A program made the translations under genes and the position numbers. The notes beneath the pieces were generated by a model. It was given only the letters and a program-made list of their open reading frames with translations, was not told the DNA's origin and did not search any database. From NCBI GenBank assembly GCA_903863375.1, contig CAIPBT010000070.1, forward strand, positions 1 to 33,579: a DNA stretch of 33,579 nt. The letters are read 5' to 3'. Shown here piece by piece: positions 1 to 10,434 of this stretch (within the stretch, counting starts at the first letter, position 1; the number at the start of each line of letters is the position of its first letter). The DNA is from an uncultured Ferrovum sp. (lineage in GTDB: Bacteria > Pseudomonadota > Gammaproteobacteria > Burkholderiales > Ferrovaceae).

Positions 1-896
1 GTGAGCAGGGCTGCGCCACCGCCCACGAACAGCACCACATCGAGGTCGGCACCAGAGCCGAAATGGCGTTTGGCTTCGCGCAAGACCCGCTCAGCCACTT
101 CGTCCACGGCGATATTGACGGCGGCTTGCACCGAGTGCTCGCGACCAAAGCGCTTCACGGTACCCGTCCGGACGGCGCGATCGAAAACCCGCCGCGACAC
201 CACGCCTTCGCCAAACTGGCCGCGCAGATGGGCGCCAAGCTGCTCGTAGATGTCGAGCACACCGATATTGCCGGTGCCGCTCCGCATGTGATCAATCTGG
301 TGTCCCGGCAGGATGGTGACGCAATCGGTGGTCTTGCCGCCGATGTCGATCACGCCGCAGGGGCTGTCCATCTCGATTTCCTTGCCTTCGTCATCGAAGG
401 CGTAATCGAACCAGGAGGCCACACCCTCGGGCAGCACCACATGTTCGATAATCTCGGCGGTTTCGCCGCCTTCCGGCACGGTCACGCGCTTCATCAGGGC
501 TTCCTGCTTGGCCCGGATCGCGGCGTCGTTGCGCTTGCTGTCCTTGAAGTACACATCGAGAGGCAGGCCGGAAGCAATCTTGATCTTCTGGCCGGCGAGC
601 CCTGCCAGGCGCAAGGCATGGTGCACAACCACCCGGTTCAGGTCTGAGGTGGGGTAGTCGTCAAAGCGTGTTTCTTCGCCGTCAATGAAATCGCCAATCG
701 TGAAGTTGCGCCCGGCTGTCTGATAGCTGGCACCCACACTTTCCTCCACGATGCTTACCGAGGACAGCCCGTGCAGTCCAGCCCGCGCACAGGAAGCCAC
801 GCGGACCTTCCGGTCTTGGGTAACCACCTTGGTATCGGCAAATCCGTCGTCAACACCAGCCAGGATATAACCAGTGGGGGAATAGTGCTCGCTCAT
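1..896 (-). CDS. ParM/StbA-family actin-like ATPase, 3' end cut by window
   Basis: An open minus-strand frame starts at ATG 896 and runs off the window at base 1, giving 298 codons. R1 ParM has about 320 residues, so roughly 20-30 are missing. Seen in the translation: an actin-fold phosphate-1 loop near the N-terminus (GVDDGFADTK, residues 14-23), VVVHHAL followed by a conserved SGLPLDVYF stretch as in ParM, the phosphate-2 loop VIDIGGKTTD (182-191), RSGTGNIGV shortly after, and the adenosine-site VGGGAALL (291-298). This order matches ParM/StbA, which polymerises with ATP to push replicon copies apart. A ribosome site CGGAG lies 6 bases before the ATG. It lies 58 bases downstream of thyA on the same strand but has its own TATAAT box. 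I see no ParR or parC partner, but the downstream side lies outside the window. It may be a chromosomal domesticated actin or part of an integrated element. Family is confident; role is unknown. Confidence 0.85.
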   Translation of the reverse strand, partial: MSEHYSPTGYILAGVDDGFADTKVVTQDRKVRVASCARAGLHGLSSVSIVEESVGASYQTAGRNFTIGDFIDGEETRFDDYPTSDLNRVVVHHALRLAGLAGQKIKIASGLPLDVYFKDSKRNDAAIRAKQEALMKRVTVPEGGETAEIIEHVVLPEGVASWFDYAFDDEGKEIEMDSPCGVIDIGGKTTDCVTILPGHQIDHMRSGTGNIGVLDIYEQLGAHLRGQFGEGVVSRRVFDRAVRTGTVKRFGREHSVQAAVNIAVDEVAERVLREAKRHFGSGADLDVVLFVGGGAALL

Positions 897-953
897 GCAG
901 GCTCCGAGAGGGGTAGGCAGATTGGCGTGGTCGAAACGATCATTCTGGTGCGC

Positions 954-959
954 ATTATA
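954..959 (-). promoter_or_regulatory. -10 box (TATAAT) of the ParM-like gene
   Basis: The minus strand reads GTATAATGCGC here, a perfect -10 hexamer overlapping the last codon and stop of thyA. The predicted transcript would start near 947 and carry a leader of about 50 bases before the ATG at 896. No good -35 element at 16-18 bases spacing is visible, so strength is uncertain. Confidence 0.5.
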
Positions 960-1914
960 CGGCCATCGGTGCCGTCAGGGGCGGGTGGTGCTGATAGCCT
1001 TCCAGGCGGAAATCGGCGGCTTCCACCTGATGCAGCCACTCGGGGGCCGCAATGCCGGTCACGGCAAAGTCCGGAATGCGGCTGTCCAGCACCAGACGCG
1101 GTGCGGGATAGGGCGGACGGGTCACCTGGGTAGTGACCATGTCGAGCTGGTTCTCGTAGATGTGGACGTCGGCGCCGAACCAGTTCAGCCAGGCTGGCGT
1201 GAAGCCCGTGAGTCGGGCGAACAGGGTCAGCAGCGCCGCCGCCTCGGCCAGGTTGCCGACCAAACCGAGCGGGGCATCCACCGAGCGCTGGTAGAGACAC
1301 AGCGACAGGGTACGCTGCGCTACGCTGGCGTTGAACTGGTACAGAAGGTGGCAGGGCGGGAGCGCCATCTGGTCGAGTTCGGCCGGGTTCCACGCATGAA
1401 ACAGGATGCGCCGGTCGGTCGGTTGGGTGATCAGCTTGTGCAGGCAATCGGCCAGCTGGTCGATCTGGCGCGAGAGCATCACCGTGCCATCGTCCAGTAC
1501 CCCCCGTCGCTGCCAACCGCCTGCGAGGGCGGCGGCCAGCGCCGGGCTGTCTGCTGCCACATTGCGCCATCCGTTCCAGTCCCGCCACTGCGCGCCGTAG
1601 ATCCGGCCCAGGTCATCTGGCCCGGTACGGTGCGGGTTGGCGAGCCAGGCCTGGTTCTGGTTGGCATTGGCATCCCAGATTCGGCAATCCTGCGCGCGGA
1701 ACTGCTGCGCACTGGTGCCGCCCCGCAAGAAGGTGACCAGTTCGCCCATGAAGGTCTTGAAGGGCAGCTTGCGGGTGGTGACGGCCGGAAAGCCGTCGCG
1801 CAGGTCAAAGCGCAGGCTAGCCCCCGAGATTGCGCGGGTGCGGATGCCGGTGCGGTTTTCCTGCCAGTGGCCGTCGTGCAGAATGCGCTGAAGCAGATCG
1901 AGATAGGCTTGCAT
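955..1914 (-). CDS. thyA: Thymidylate synthase, divergent T4-like form
   Basis: 319 residues. It converts dUMP to dTMP using methylene-tetrahydrofolate, in the cytosol. The active-site cysteine is C188 in MALPPCHLLYQF. The arginine/aspartate dUMP-binding motif YQRSVD, the HIY motif and the C-terminal GYQHHPPLTAPMAV are present, as is the glutamate in GELVTFLRGGTS. The asparagine of the usual GLPFN motif survives as GLVGN, arguing for dUMP rather than dCMP as substrate. It is longer than the 264-residue E. coli enzyme, with extra residues after IWDANANQNQAWL and around 120-140. WNPAEL, RSVD and HPP..xMAV recall phage T4 Td more than the housekeeping bacterial form. No Shine-Dalgarno precedes ATG 1914; a -10-like box ends six bases before it. 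It shares strand with the ParM-like gene. Confidence 0.93.
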   Translation of the reverse strand: MQAYLDLLQRILHDGHWQENRTGIRTRAISGASLRFDLRDGFPAVTTRKLPFKTFMGELVTFLRGGTSAQQFRAQDCRIWDANANQNQAWLANPHRTGPDDLGRIYGAQWRDWNGWRNVAADSPALAAALAGGWQRRGVLDDGTVMLSRQIDQLADCLHKLITQPTDRRILFHAWNPAELDQMALPPCHLLYQFNASVAQRTLSLCLYQRSVDAPLGLVGNLAEAAALLTLFARLTGFTPAWLNWFGADVHIYENQLDMVTTQVTRPPYPAPRLVLDSRIPDFAVTGIAAPEWLHQVEAADFRLEGYQHHPPLTAPMAV

Positions 1915-1920
1915 GCGCGC

Positions 1921-1929
1921 AGTGTGTCA
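1921..1929 (-). promoter_or_regulatory. Possible TGN-extended -10 box directly before thyA
   Basis: The minus strand reads TGA-CACACT, then six bases (GCGCGC), then the thyA ATG. The hexamer matches TATAAT at only three of six positions, so this is weak alone. The spacing is the same as at the atm1-like and gluQ starts. Confidence 0.3.
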
Positions 1930-1989
1930 CGCGCAGCCACAGCCCGCCAATGCCCCGGGGCGCTGCGCATCGGACAGGAGCGTCCGCGC

Positions 1990-1995
1990 TACACT
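1990..1995 (+). promoter_or_regulatory. Probable -10 box (TACACT) of the M17 aminopeptidase gene
   Basis: The sequence cgcTACACTgtg lies 33 bases before the ATG at 2029, in the divergent interval between thyA and the peptidase. No convincing -35 element is visible. Confidence 0.45.
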
Positions 1996-2028
1996 GTGGG
2001 CACCTTGAGTGTCTTGACGGAACGCACG

Positions 2029-3534
2029 ATGTTGCTTGCCTTGTCCTTTCCCACCCTCCGCCTGCACACGGGGGCGCCTGACCTGCTGGCGAACCATCTG
2101 TTGCTGGTGCTGCCATTGCCCCGCGGCAAGCGTCTGCCGGCGGGACTGCCGCCGCTTTGGCGCGGGCCGCTGCAGGCGTGGCTGGCGCGCCGGGGTGTGA
2201 CCTTGGCGAAACTGGCCGGCGAGACCTGTGTGCTGGACGACGGTGCCGGGCACCTGGCCAGCCTTTGCCTGTTGGACCCCGCCGATGCAGCGTTCACGCA
2301 GGACGCGCGATTGTGCAAGGCGCTGCGCCCGCTGCTTGCCGAACATCCGACCGAACTGGCGCTGGTCATCGCCGGTTTTGCCGCTGCGGGCGGGGCGCCG
2401 GATGCTGTCGCCGCGCGGGCACTGTATGCCGCGGCGGTCAATGCCGTGCCCTTGCCCGTGCGCAAGACCGCCAATCCGCCCGCGAATGCGCTGAAGCGGC
2501 TGCACCTGGCCACCGAGCGGCCGCTGCCCGCGTCACTGCGCGAACGCGCCATGGTGCTTGCCCAGGCCAATACCCTGGCGCGCTCGCTCACGGTGCTGCC
2601 ACCGAACGAGCTCGATCCCGGCGCCTATCGGCGCCTCATCCGCACCCTGGCCGGCAAGGCGGGCTGGAAACATGCCGAACTCGACATGACAAAGCTGCGC
2701 CGACAAAAGGCGGGGGCTTTTGTGGCGGTGGCGCAGGGGTCGCAACCGGAAGATGCCGCCATCGTGCATCTGGTGCACAAGCCCCGCGGTGCCCAGGCGC
2801 GGGTTGCACTGGTCGGCAAAGGCATCTGTTTCGACACGGGCGGTCACAACCTGAAGTCGGCACGCTATATGTACGGCATGCACGAGGACATGAACGGATC
2901 TGCCGTGGCTCTGGCCAGCTTCCAGGCCCTGACCGCCCTCGGACTGCCACTTGAGGTGCACTGTTTTCTCGCTCTTGCCCAGAATCACCTGTCTGCAGCC
3001 GCCTATAAGCAGAACGACGTGGTCACCGCACTGAATGGCACCACCATCGAGATCGTGCATACCGATGCCGAGGGGCGCATGGTGCTGGCCGATACGCTGA
3101 CCCTGGCGGCACGCGAAAAGCCCGATCTGGTGATTGACTATGCAACCCTCACCGGCAGCATGGTCGGTGCCCTGGGCACGCGCTGCAGCGGCGTGTTTGC
3201 CAATCGTCCCGGTCTGGAGGCGCTGGCGCGCACGGCCAGCGTGCGCAGCGGCGAGCGGGTGGTGTGTTTTCCGGCGGATGAGGACTACGACGCGCTGCTG
3301 GACAGCACCATCGCCGACGTTAAGCAGTGCCTGCAGGAGGGTGAGGCCGACCATATCCTGGCGGCCCGCTTCCTCAGTCGTTTCGTCGGGCAGCACGACT
3401 GGCTGCATGTTGACCTGTCAAGTTATCGCAACACTGGTGGCTTGGGCGCCGTCGGCACAGATGTCAACGGATTTGGGGTTGCCTGGACGGTTTCCCTGCT
3501 GGAAACCTGGCTGGAAGGGCAACGCCCCGGCTGA
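2029..3534 (+). CDS. M17 family leucyl aminopeptidase
   Basis: 501 residues, close to the 503 of E. coli PepA. M17 enzymes remove N-terminal amino acids from peptides using two metal ions and act as cytosolic hexamers. Seen: VGKGICFDTGG with metal/catalytic K264 and D269, MHEDMNGSA shortly after, and the family signature in the form HTDAEGRMVLADTL with D346, E348 and R350; the usual first residue N is H here. The C-terminal catalytic half is well conserved, while the N-terminal macro-like half (about 1-180) is divergent and rich in Leu/Ala. ATG 2029 is chosen because it follows a TACACT box by about 33 bases; the frame is open much further upstream, through the antisense of thyA. The gene stands alone. 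It resembles the shorter 'M17 family metallopeptidase' clade rather than pepA proper, so no symbol is given. Confidence 0.9.
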   Translation: MLLALSFPTLRLHTGAPDLLANHLLLVLPLPRGKRLPAGLPPLWRGPLQAWLARRGVTLAKLAGETCVLDDGAGHLASLCLLDPADAAFTQDARLCKALRPLLAEHPTELALVIAGFAAAGGAPDAVAARALYAAAVNAVPLPVRKTANPPANALKRLHLATERPLPASLRERAMVLAQANTLARSLTVLPPNELDPGAYRRLIRTLAGKAGWKHAELDMTKLRRQKAGAFVAVAQGSQPEDAAIVHLVHKPRGAQARVALVGKGICFDTGGHNLKSARYMYGMHEDMNGSAVALASFQALTALGLPLEVHCFLALAQNHLSAAAYKQNDVVTALNGTTIEIVHTDAEGRMVLADTLTLAAREKPDLVIDYATLTGSMVGALGTRCSGVFANRPGLEALARTASVRSGERVVCFPADEDYDALLDSTIADVKQCLQEGEADHILAARFLSRFVGQHDWLHVDLSSYRNTGGLGAVGTDVNGFGVAWTVSLLETWLEGQRPG

Positions 3535-3598
3535 AATCCGGCTGCGGCCGCAGACCTACTGCCATTAGCAGCGGGTCGACCTGCGGCGCTTTCCGTGC

Positions 3599-3604
3599 TA
3601 AAGT
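3599..3604 (+). promoter_or_regulatory. Candidate operon promoter, extended -10 TGC-TAAAGT
   Basis: TAAAGT preceded by TGC gives an extended -10 box. TCGACC at 3576-3581 (four of six matches to TTGACA) lies 17 bases upstream as a possible -35. The transcript would carry a leader of about 270 bases before rimP. Confidence 0.4.
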
Positions 3605-3778
3605 CAGTGGCTTGCAGGTGGAAGGCTGACGATCTGGCGCTGCTTCGGGAAACCGGATCACTGGATCGACCGGCGATTTCCTCAGGGTAAGACCAACGGC
3701 CGATGGTGCCCCCAACGGAGTGGATCGGGCGCGGTCAGGACGCGGCAGCGGTCAACCTTGACGAAAAAAGGTGTCTCG

Positions 3779-3800
3779 ATGGGCCCAGGGCCCATTTTTT
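3779..3800 (+). terminator. Terminator-like hairpin in the rimP leader (possible attenuator)
   Basis: ATGGGC (3779-3784), loop CCAGG, GCCCAT (3790-3795), followed by a run of six T. It sits 79 bases before rimP and in the direction of the operon, so it would stop transcription ahead of nusA unless read through. Known biology: the nusA operon is autoregulated by NusA in E. coli and similar leader terminators occur upstream of rimP elsewhere. Its role here is inference. Confidence 0.7.
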
Positions 3801-3879
3801 ATTTGTGTTTCCCGATGGATTTTTGTTCCGCGGGACGTTGGTTTCTCGCGGGCCCGTCCTGGCGGGTTTGGGAGCAGGC

Positions 3880-4305
3880 ATGGACCTGATGCAGGTGGTC
3901 GAGACGACCGTGGAAGGACTGGAGTTCGAGCTGGTTGCGCTGGAGCGCAATGGGGCAGGTCTGCTGCGGATATTCATCGACCATCCGGACGGGATCACGG
4001 TGGATGACTGTGTGCTGGTCAGTGACCAGTTGTCGCGGGTTCTGCTGGTGGAGAACTTCAGCTATGAGCGGCTGGAAGTGTCGTCGCCGGGCATGGACCG
4101 CCTGTTGCGCAAGCCGGCGCATTTTGCGCGCTTTGCCGGACAACAGGTGAAGCTGCGGCTGCGGGTGCCGCGCGAGGGTCGCAAGGTGTTTGTCGGCAAA
4201 CTGCTGGGCAGTGATCCGACCGGCGTACAGATTGAACTGGAGGGGGTACCAACGATGTTTGGATTCGACATCATCGACCGTGCCAACCTCGTACCGGAAT
4301 TTTGA
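3880..4305 (+). CDS. rimP: Ribosome maturation factor RimP
   Basis: 141 residues, the usual length is about 150. RimP helps assemble the 30S subunit by promoting uS12 and related protein binding. Seen: an N-terminal alpha/beta domain beginning MDLMQVVETTVEGLEFELV, the DHPDGITVDDC segment, the conserved YERLEVSSPGMDRLLRKPAHF motif (about 60-82), and a C-terminal SH3-like domain with GRKVFVGKLLG. ATG 3880 is preceded by GGGAG at 5 bases; although the frame is open back to 3703, the upstream part covers the leader hairpin and is not coding. It is followed 12 bases later by nusA, the near-universal arrangement. Confidence 0.95.
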   Translation: MDLMQVVETTVEGLEFELVALERNGAGLLRIFIDHPDGITVDDCVLVSDQLSRVLLVENFSYERLEVSSPGMDRLLRKPAHFARFAGQQVKLRLRVPREGRKVFVGKLLGSDPTGVQIELEGVPTMFGFDIIDRANLVPEF

Positions 4306-4317
4306 GCTGGAGAGAAC

Positions 4318-5790
4318 ATGAGCAAGGAAATCCTGCTGCTGGTGGATGCACTGGCGCGTGAGAAGAACGTCAATCCGGACATCGTGTTCGTGGCGCTGGA
4401 AGCAGCGCTGGCCTCGGCCACCAAGAAAAAACATGGTGACGACATCGAAGTGCGGGTGGCGATCGACCGCGATTCTGGCCATTTCGATTCTTTCCAGCGC
4501 TGGACGGTCGTGAATGATGCCGACTGGCTGTCCGAAACCCTGGAAATGCCCCTGTCGGCGGCGCAGCAACGTGACGCCGCGGCACAGGTGGGCGATGTGC
4601 TGGAAGATCCCCTCGAGCCGATCGACTTCGGCCGCATCGGTGCCCAGGCCGCCAAGCAGGTGATTTTCCAGAAGGTACGCGATGCCGAGCGCGAACAGAT
4701 CCTGGCGGACTTCCTGTCGCGCGGCGAAAGCCTGGTCACCGGCACCGTCAAGCGCATCGAACGCGGCAACGCCATTGTCGAGTCGGGCCGCCTGGAAGCC
4801 CTGCTGCCGCGCGACCAGATGATCCTGAAGGAGAACCTGCGGGTGGGCGACCGGGTACGGGCTTACCTGCAGAAGGTGGAGCGCAGCAATCGGGGCCCGC
4901 AGCTGGTGCTGTCGCGCACGGCGCCCGATTTCATCATCAAGCTGTTCGAGCTGGAAGTGCCGGAAATCGAAGAGGGCCTGCTGGAAATCCGCGCAGCCGC
5001 GCGCGATCCGGGCATGCGCGCCAAGATTGCGGTGAAGTCGAACGATCGCCGCATTGATCCGATCGGCACCTGTGTCGGCATGCGCGGTTCGCGCGTGCAG
5101 GCCGTGACGGGCGAACTGGGCGGTGAGCGCGTCGACATCATCCTGTGGTCGGATGATCCGGCCCAGTTCGTGATCAACGCACTGGCACCGGCCGAGGTCA
5201 GCTCGATCCTGGTGGATGAGGACAAGCACAGCATCGATGTGGTGGTGGAAGAAGACCAGCTGGCCAAGGCCATTGGCGCCCGTGGCCAGAACGTACGTCT
5301 GGCCAGCGAGCTGACCGGCTGGGAACTCAACATCATGACCATCGATCAGGCCGAAGCGAAATCGGAGACCGAGCGCAGCAGTGTGCGGCAGCTGTTCATG
5401 TCCCGGCTGGATGTGGACGAAGACGTTGCCGATGTGCTGGTGCAGGAGGGTTTCAGCACGCTGGAGGAGGTGGCCTACGTGCCCCTGGCCGAGCTGCAGG
5501 CAATCGAAGCCTTCGACGAAGACACCCTGAATGAACTGCGCAGCCGGGCGCGCGACGCCCTGCTGACCGAGGCGATCGCGACGGAAGAGCAGGTGGAAAC
5601 CGTTTCTGATGATCTGCTGCACATGGCAGGCATGGACGTCGCCGTGGCCCGTAGCCTTGTCACCAAGGGCATCCGCACCATGGAAGACCTCGCCGACCTC
5701 GCTGTCGACGAACTATCCGAACTCACGGGCATTGATGAAGCGCGCGCCCGCGAACTGATCATGACCGCACGCGCGCCGTGGTTCGAATAA
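4318..5790 (+). CDS. nusA: Transcription termination/antitermination factor NusA
   Basis: 490 residues, close to the 495 of E. coli NusA. NusA binds RNA polymerase and nascent RNA and modulates pausing, termination and antitermination. Domains in order: N-terminal RNA-polymerase-binding domain (about 1-125, starting [18 protein letters not shown]), S1 domain (about 135-200, with [16 protein letters not shown] and VGDRVRAYL), KH1 and KH2 (about 205-345, with the [22 protein letters not shown] and [13 protein letters not shown] loops), and two acidic C-terminal repeats (about 365-420 and 440-490) typical of proteobacterial NusA. GGAGAG precedes the ATG. It lies between rimP and infB with gaps of 12 and 22 bases, so it is almost certainly co-transcribed with them. 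Confidence 0.97.
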   Translation: MSKEILLLVDALAREKNVNPDIVFVALEAALASATKKKHGDDIEVRVAIDRDSGHFDSFQRWTVVNDADWLSETLEMPLSAAQQRDAAAQVGDVLEDPLEPIDFGRIGAQAAKQVIFQKVRDAEREQILADFLSRGESLVTGTVKRIERGNAIVESGRLEALLPRDQMILKENLRVGDRVRAYLQKVERSNRGPQLVLSRTAPDFIIKLFELEVPEIEEGLLEIRAAARDPGMRAKIAVKSNDRRIDPIGTCVGMRGSRVQAVTGELGGERVDIILWSDDPAQFVINALAPAEVSSILVDEDKHSIDVVVEEDQLAKAIGARGQNVRLASELTGWELNIMTIDQAEAKSETERSSVRQLFMSRLDVDEDVADVLVQEGFSTLEEVAYVPLAELQAIEAFDEDTLNELRSRARDALLTEAIATEEQVETVSDDLLHMAGMDVAVARSLVTKGIRTMEDLADLAVDELSELTGIDEARARELIMTARAPWFE

Positions 5791-5812
5791 GCGCAGGCAG
5801 AGGAAACACCAG

Positions 5813-8878
<3,066 letters not shown>

Positions 8879-8890
8879 GGCGGCGCAGCT

Positions 8891-9346
8891 ATGGGAACGC
8901 AGCAGACACGGCAGCGCCGGGTGGCCGACCAGATCCAGAAGGATCTGTCCGGCCTGATCCGTACGCGGGTGAAAGATCCCAGGGTGGGTATGATCACCAT
9001 CACCTGGGTGGAAGTGGCCGCCGACTATGCGCACGCCAAGGTATTTGTCTCGTCGCTGCTGGGCGAGGACTCGTTGCAGCAAACGCTGAAGGGGCTGCAC
9101 GAAGCCGCCGGGTTCCTGCGCCGGGAACTGGGCCGCGGGCTGAAACTACGGGTGACGCCACAACTGCATTTTGTGGAGGATCCATCGATTGAACGCGGCG
9201 CGCGAATGGGTGCCCTGATCGGCCACGCGCTCGCTGCTGACGTTGCGCTGGCGGTTGAGCATGGCAACCCGGCACCTCAGGCTCAGTCCACCGAGCCGGG
9301 GGACCCTGCCGCTTCCGCTGACGGGAAGCCAGCGGAGCCGTCCTGA
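8891..9346 (+). CDS. rbfA: 30S ribosome-binding factor RbfA
   Basis: 151 residues; E. coli RbfA has 133. RbfA binds immature 30S subunits and helps 16S rRNA 5'-end maturation and cold adaptation. Seen: the N-terminal RQRRVADQIQKDLSGLIRT helix, KDPRVGMITITWVEV, DYAHAKVFVS, the helix with AAGFLRRELGRGLKLRVTPQLHF, and DPSIERGARM, all in KH-fold order. The last 30 or so residues are a Pro/Ala/Glu-rich tail. The gap from infB is 12 bases and the stop TGA at 9344-9346 overlaps the proposed CTG start of truB. Confidence 0.95.
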   Translation: MGTQQTRQRRVADQIQKDLSGLIRTRVKDPRVGMITITWVEVAADYAHAKVFVSSLLGEDSLQQTLKGLHEAAGFLRRELGRGLKLRVTPQLHFVEDPSIERGARMGALIGHALAADVALAVEHGNPAPQAQSTEPGDPAASADGKPAEPS

Positions 9347-10305
9347 GTCGCACCCACGGTCCCCGCAAGCCGCTGCGCCCTGTGCACGGCGTGCTGCTGC
9401 TCGACAAGCCGCATGGCCTGTCTTCCAACATCGCCCTGCAGCGGGCGCGGCATCTGCTGCGTGCGGAGAAGGCTGGCCATACCGGAACCCTGGATCCGGA
9501 AGCCACCGGGCTGTTGCCCCTGTGCTTCGGCGAAGCCACCAAGTTTTCCAGCTTTCTGCTTGACGCCCCGAAGGGCTATGAAGCGCTGCTGCACCTGGGC
9601 GAAACCAGTTCCACCGGCGATGCCGAGGGCACTCGAACGGCCGGTGCGGGGGCGCTGCCGGACACGGTCGAACCCGTACAGGCAGTGCTGGACGGCCTGA
9701 TCGGCCCGCAGATGCAGATTCCGCCGATGCATTCGGCGCTGAAGCACGAAGGCCGTCCGCTCTACGACTATGCGCGGGCTGGCGTTGAGGTGCCACGCGC
9801 GCCGCGCCAGATCGAGGTGTTTGGCCTGACCCTGCTGGCCCTCGCCGGCAACCGCCTGACGGTGCAGGTTGATTGCAGCAAGGGCACCTATGTCCGCACC
9901 CTGGCGGAAGAAATCGGCAGGCGTCTGGGCTGTGGTGCATGGCTGGCCGGCCTGCGCCGCAACCGTACCGGAGGGTTTGGCCTGGCAGAGGCGGTCACCC
10001 TCGATGCCCTGGCCGCGATGCCGGAAGACGCACGTCTGCAATGGCTGCGCCCGCCGGAATGTCTGGTGGACGACCTGCCCATGCTGGTGCTGGATGCCGG
10101 GCAAACCCGCGCCCTGTGCCATGGCCAGTCGCCGCTCGCCACGGTGGAGCAACGCGCGGGGCACGCCGGCATCGATCCGCATCCCGAGGTGCTGCGTGCC
10201 GTGGCTGCCGAGGGTGGCCGTTTTCTTGGTCTGGTACAGGTCACCGCAGACGGGCGGGTGCTGGCAGTCCGGCTGATGGCCGAACCGGTACTGCCCCCGC
10301 GCTGA
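9343..10305 (+). CDS. truB: tRNA pseudouridine(55) synthase TruB, probable CTG start
   Basis: TruB makes pseudouridine 55 in the T-loop of tRNAs. Seen: HGVLLLDKPHGLSSN, the catalytic HTGTLDPEATGLL (aspartate 51 with this start; E. coli D48), KGYEALLHLGETSSTGD, and VDCSKGTYVRTLAEEIG; a C-terminal PUA-like region follows. The frame is open only from 9322, and the candidate starts are CTG 9343 and GTG 9382. CTG 9343 has GGAG five bases upstream (9334-9337), overlaps the rbfA stop, and yields an N-terminus SRTHGPRKPLRPVHG like those of relatives, 320 residues in all. GTG 9382 lacks a ribosome site and would trim the protein to 307 residues starting almost at the first core strand. The choice of CTG is inference. 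Confidence 0.93.
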   Translation: MSRTHGPRKPLRPVHGVLLLDKPHGLSSNIALQRARHLLRAEKAGHTGTLDPEATGLLPLCFGEATKFSSFLLDAPKGYEALLHLGETSSTGDAEGTRTAGAGALPDTVEPVQAVLDGLIGPQMQIPPMHSALKHEGRPLYDYARAGVEVPRAPRQIEVFGLTLLALAGNRLTVQVDCSKGTYVRTLAEEIGRRLGCGAWLAGLRRNRTGGFGLAEAVTLDALAAMPEDARLQWLRPPECLVDDLPMLVLDAGQTRALCHGQSPLATVEQRAGHAGIDPHPEVLRAVAAEGGRFLGLVQVTADGRVLAVRLMAEPVLPPR

Positions 10306-10306
10306 C

Positions 10307-10329
10307 GCAGCGGAAATAGCGCTGCTTTT
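10307..10329 (+). terminator. Rho-independent terminator of the rimP-truB operon
   Basis: Perfect six-pair stem GCAGCG / CGCTGC with loop gaaatag, followed by TTTT, starting within two bases of the truB stop. Confidence 0.7.
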
Positions 10330-10434
10330 CCCTGCTGCTCGGACGATCAGGGGGGGGCTCCAGCAGACACACTAGGGCCATCCTGCGACAGAAGGACTCC
10401 CATCGGCGTCCCTGGCCCAGAAGGGAGTTCATCC

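Larger units (their letters stand above)
3535..3879. other. 345-base intergenic leader of the rimP-nusA operon
   Basis: No gene is supported here. It holds a 12-base palindrome ctgcggccgcag at 3542-3553, a candidate promoter at 3599-3604, and a terminator-like hairpin at 3779-3800 preceded by an A-run (3764-3769) that could extend the stem with the T-run. I looked for a tRNA or other structured RNA, such as the tRNA that precedes rimP in E. coli and some pseudomonads, and saw none. Confidence 0.6.

Noticed and set aside
895-2028. Long plus-strand frame joined in front of the M17 aminopeptidase (would start near 895)
   Set aside because: It runs antisense to thyA, and the recognisable peptidase begins at 2029 after a -10 box and with a usual length. 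The extension is a shadow.
3535-3878. tRNA or other structured RNA upstream of rimP
   Set aside because: I looked for a cloverleaf (acceptor stem, TTCGANTC-like T-loop and CCA end) and saw none; only hairpins.
3799-5622. 607-residue minus-strand frame opposite rimP/nusA
   Set aside because: Antisense shadow of nusA with similar His/Gln-rich composition and no recognised domain.
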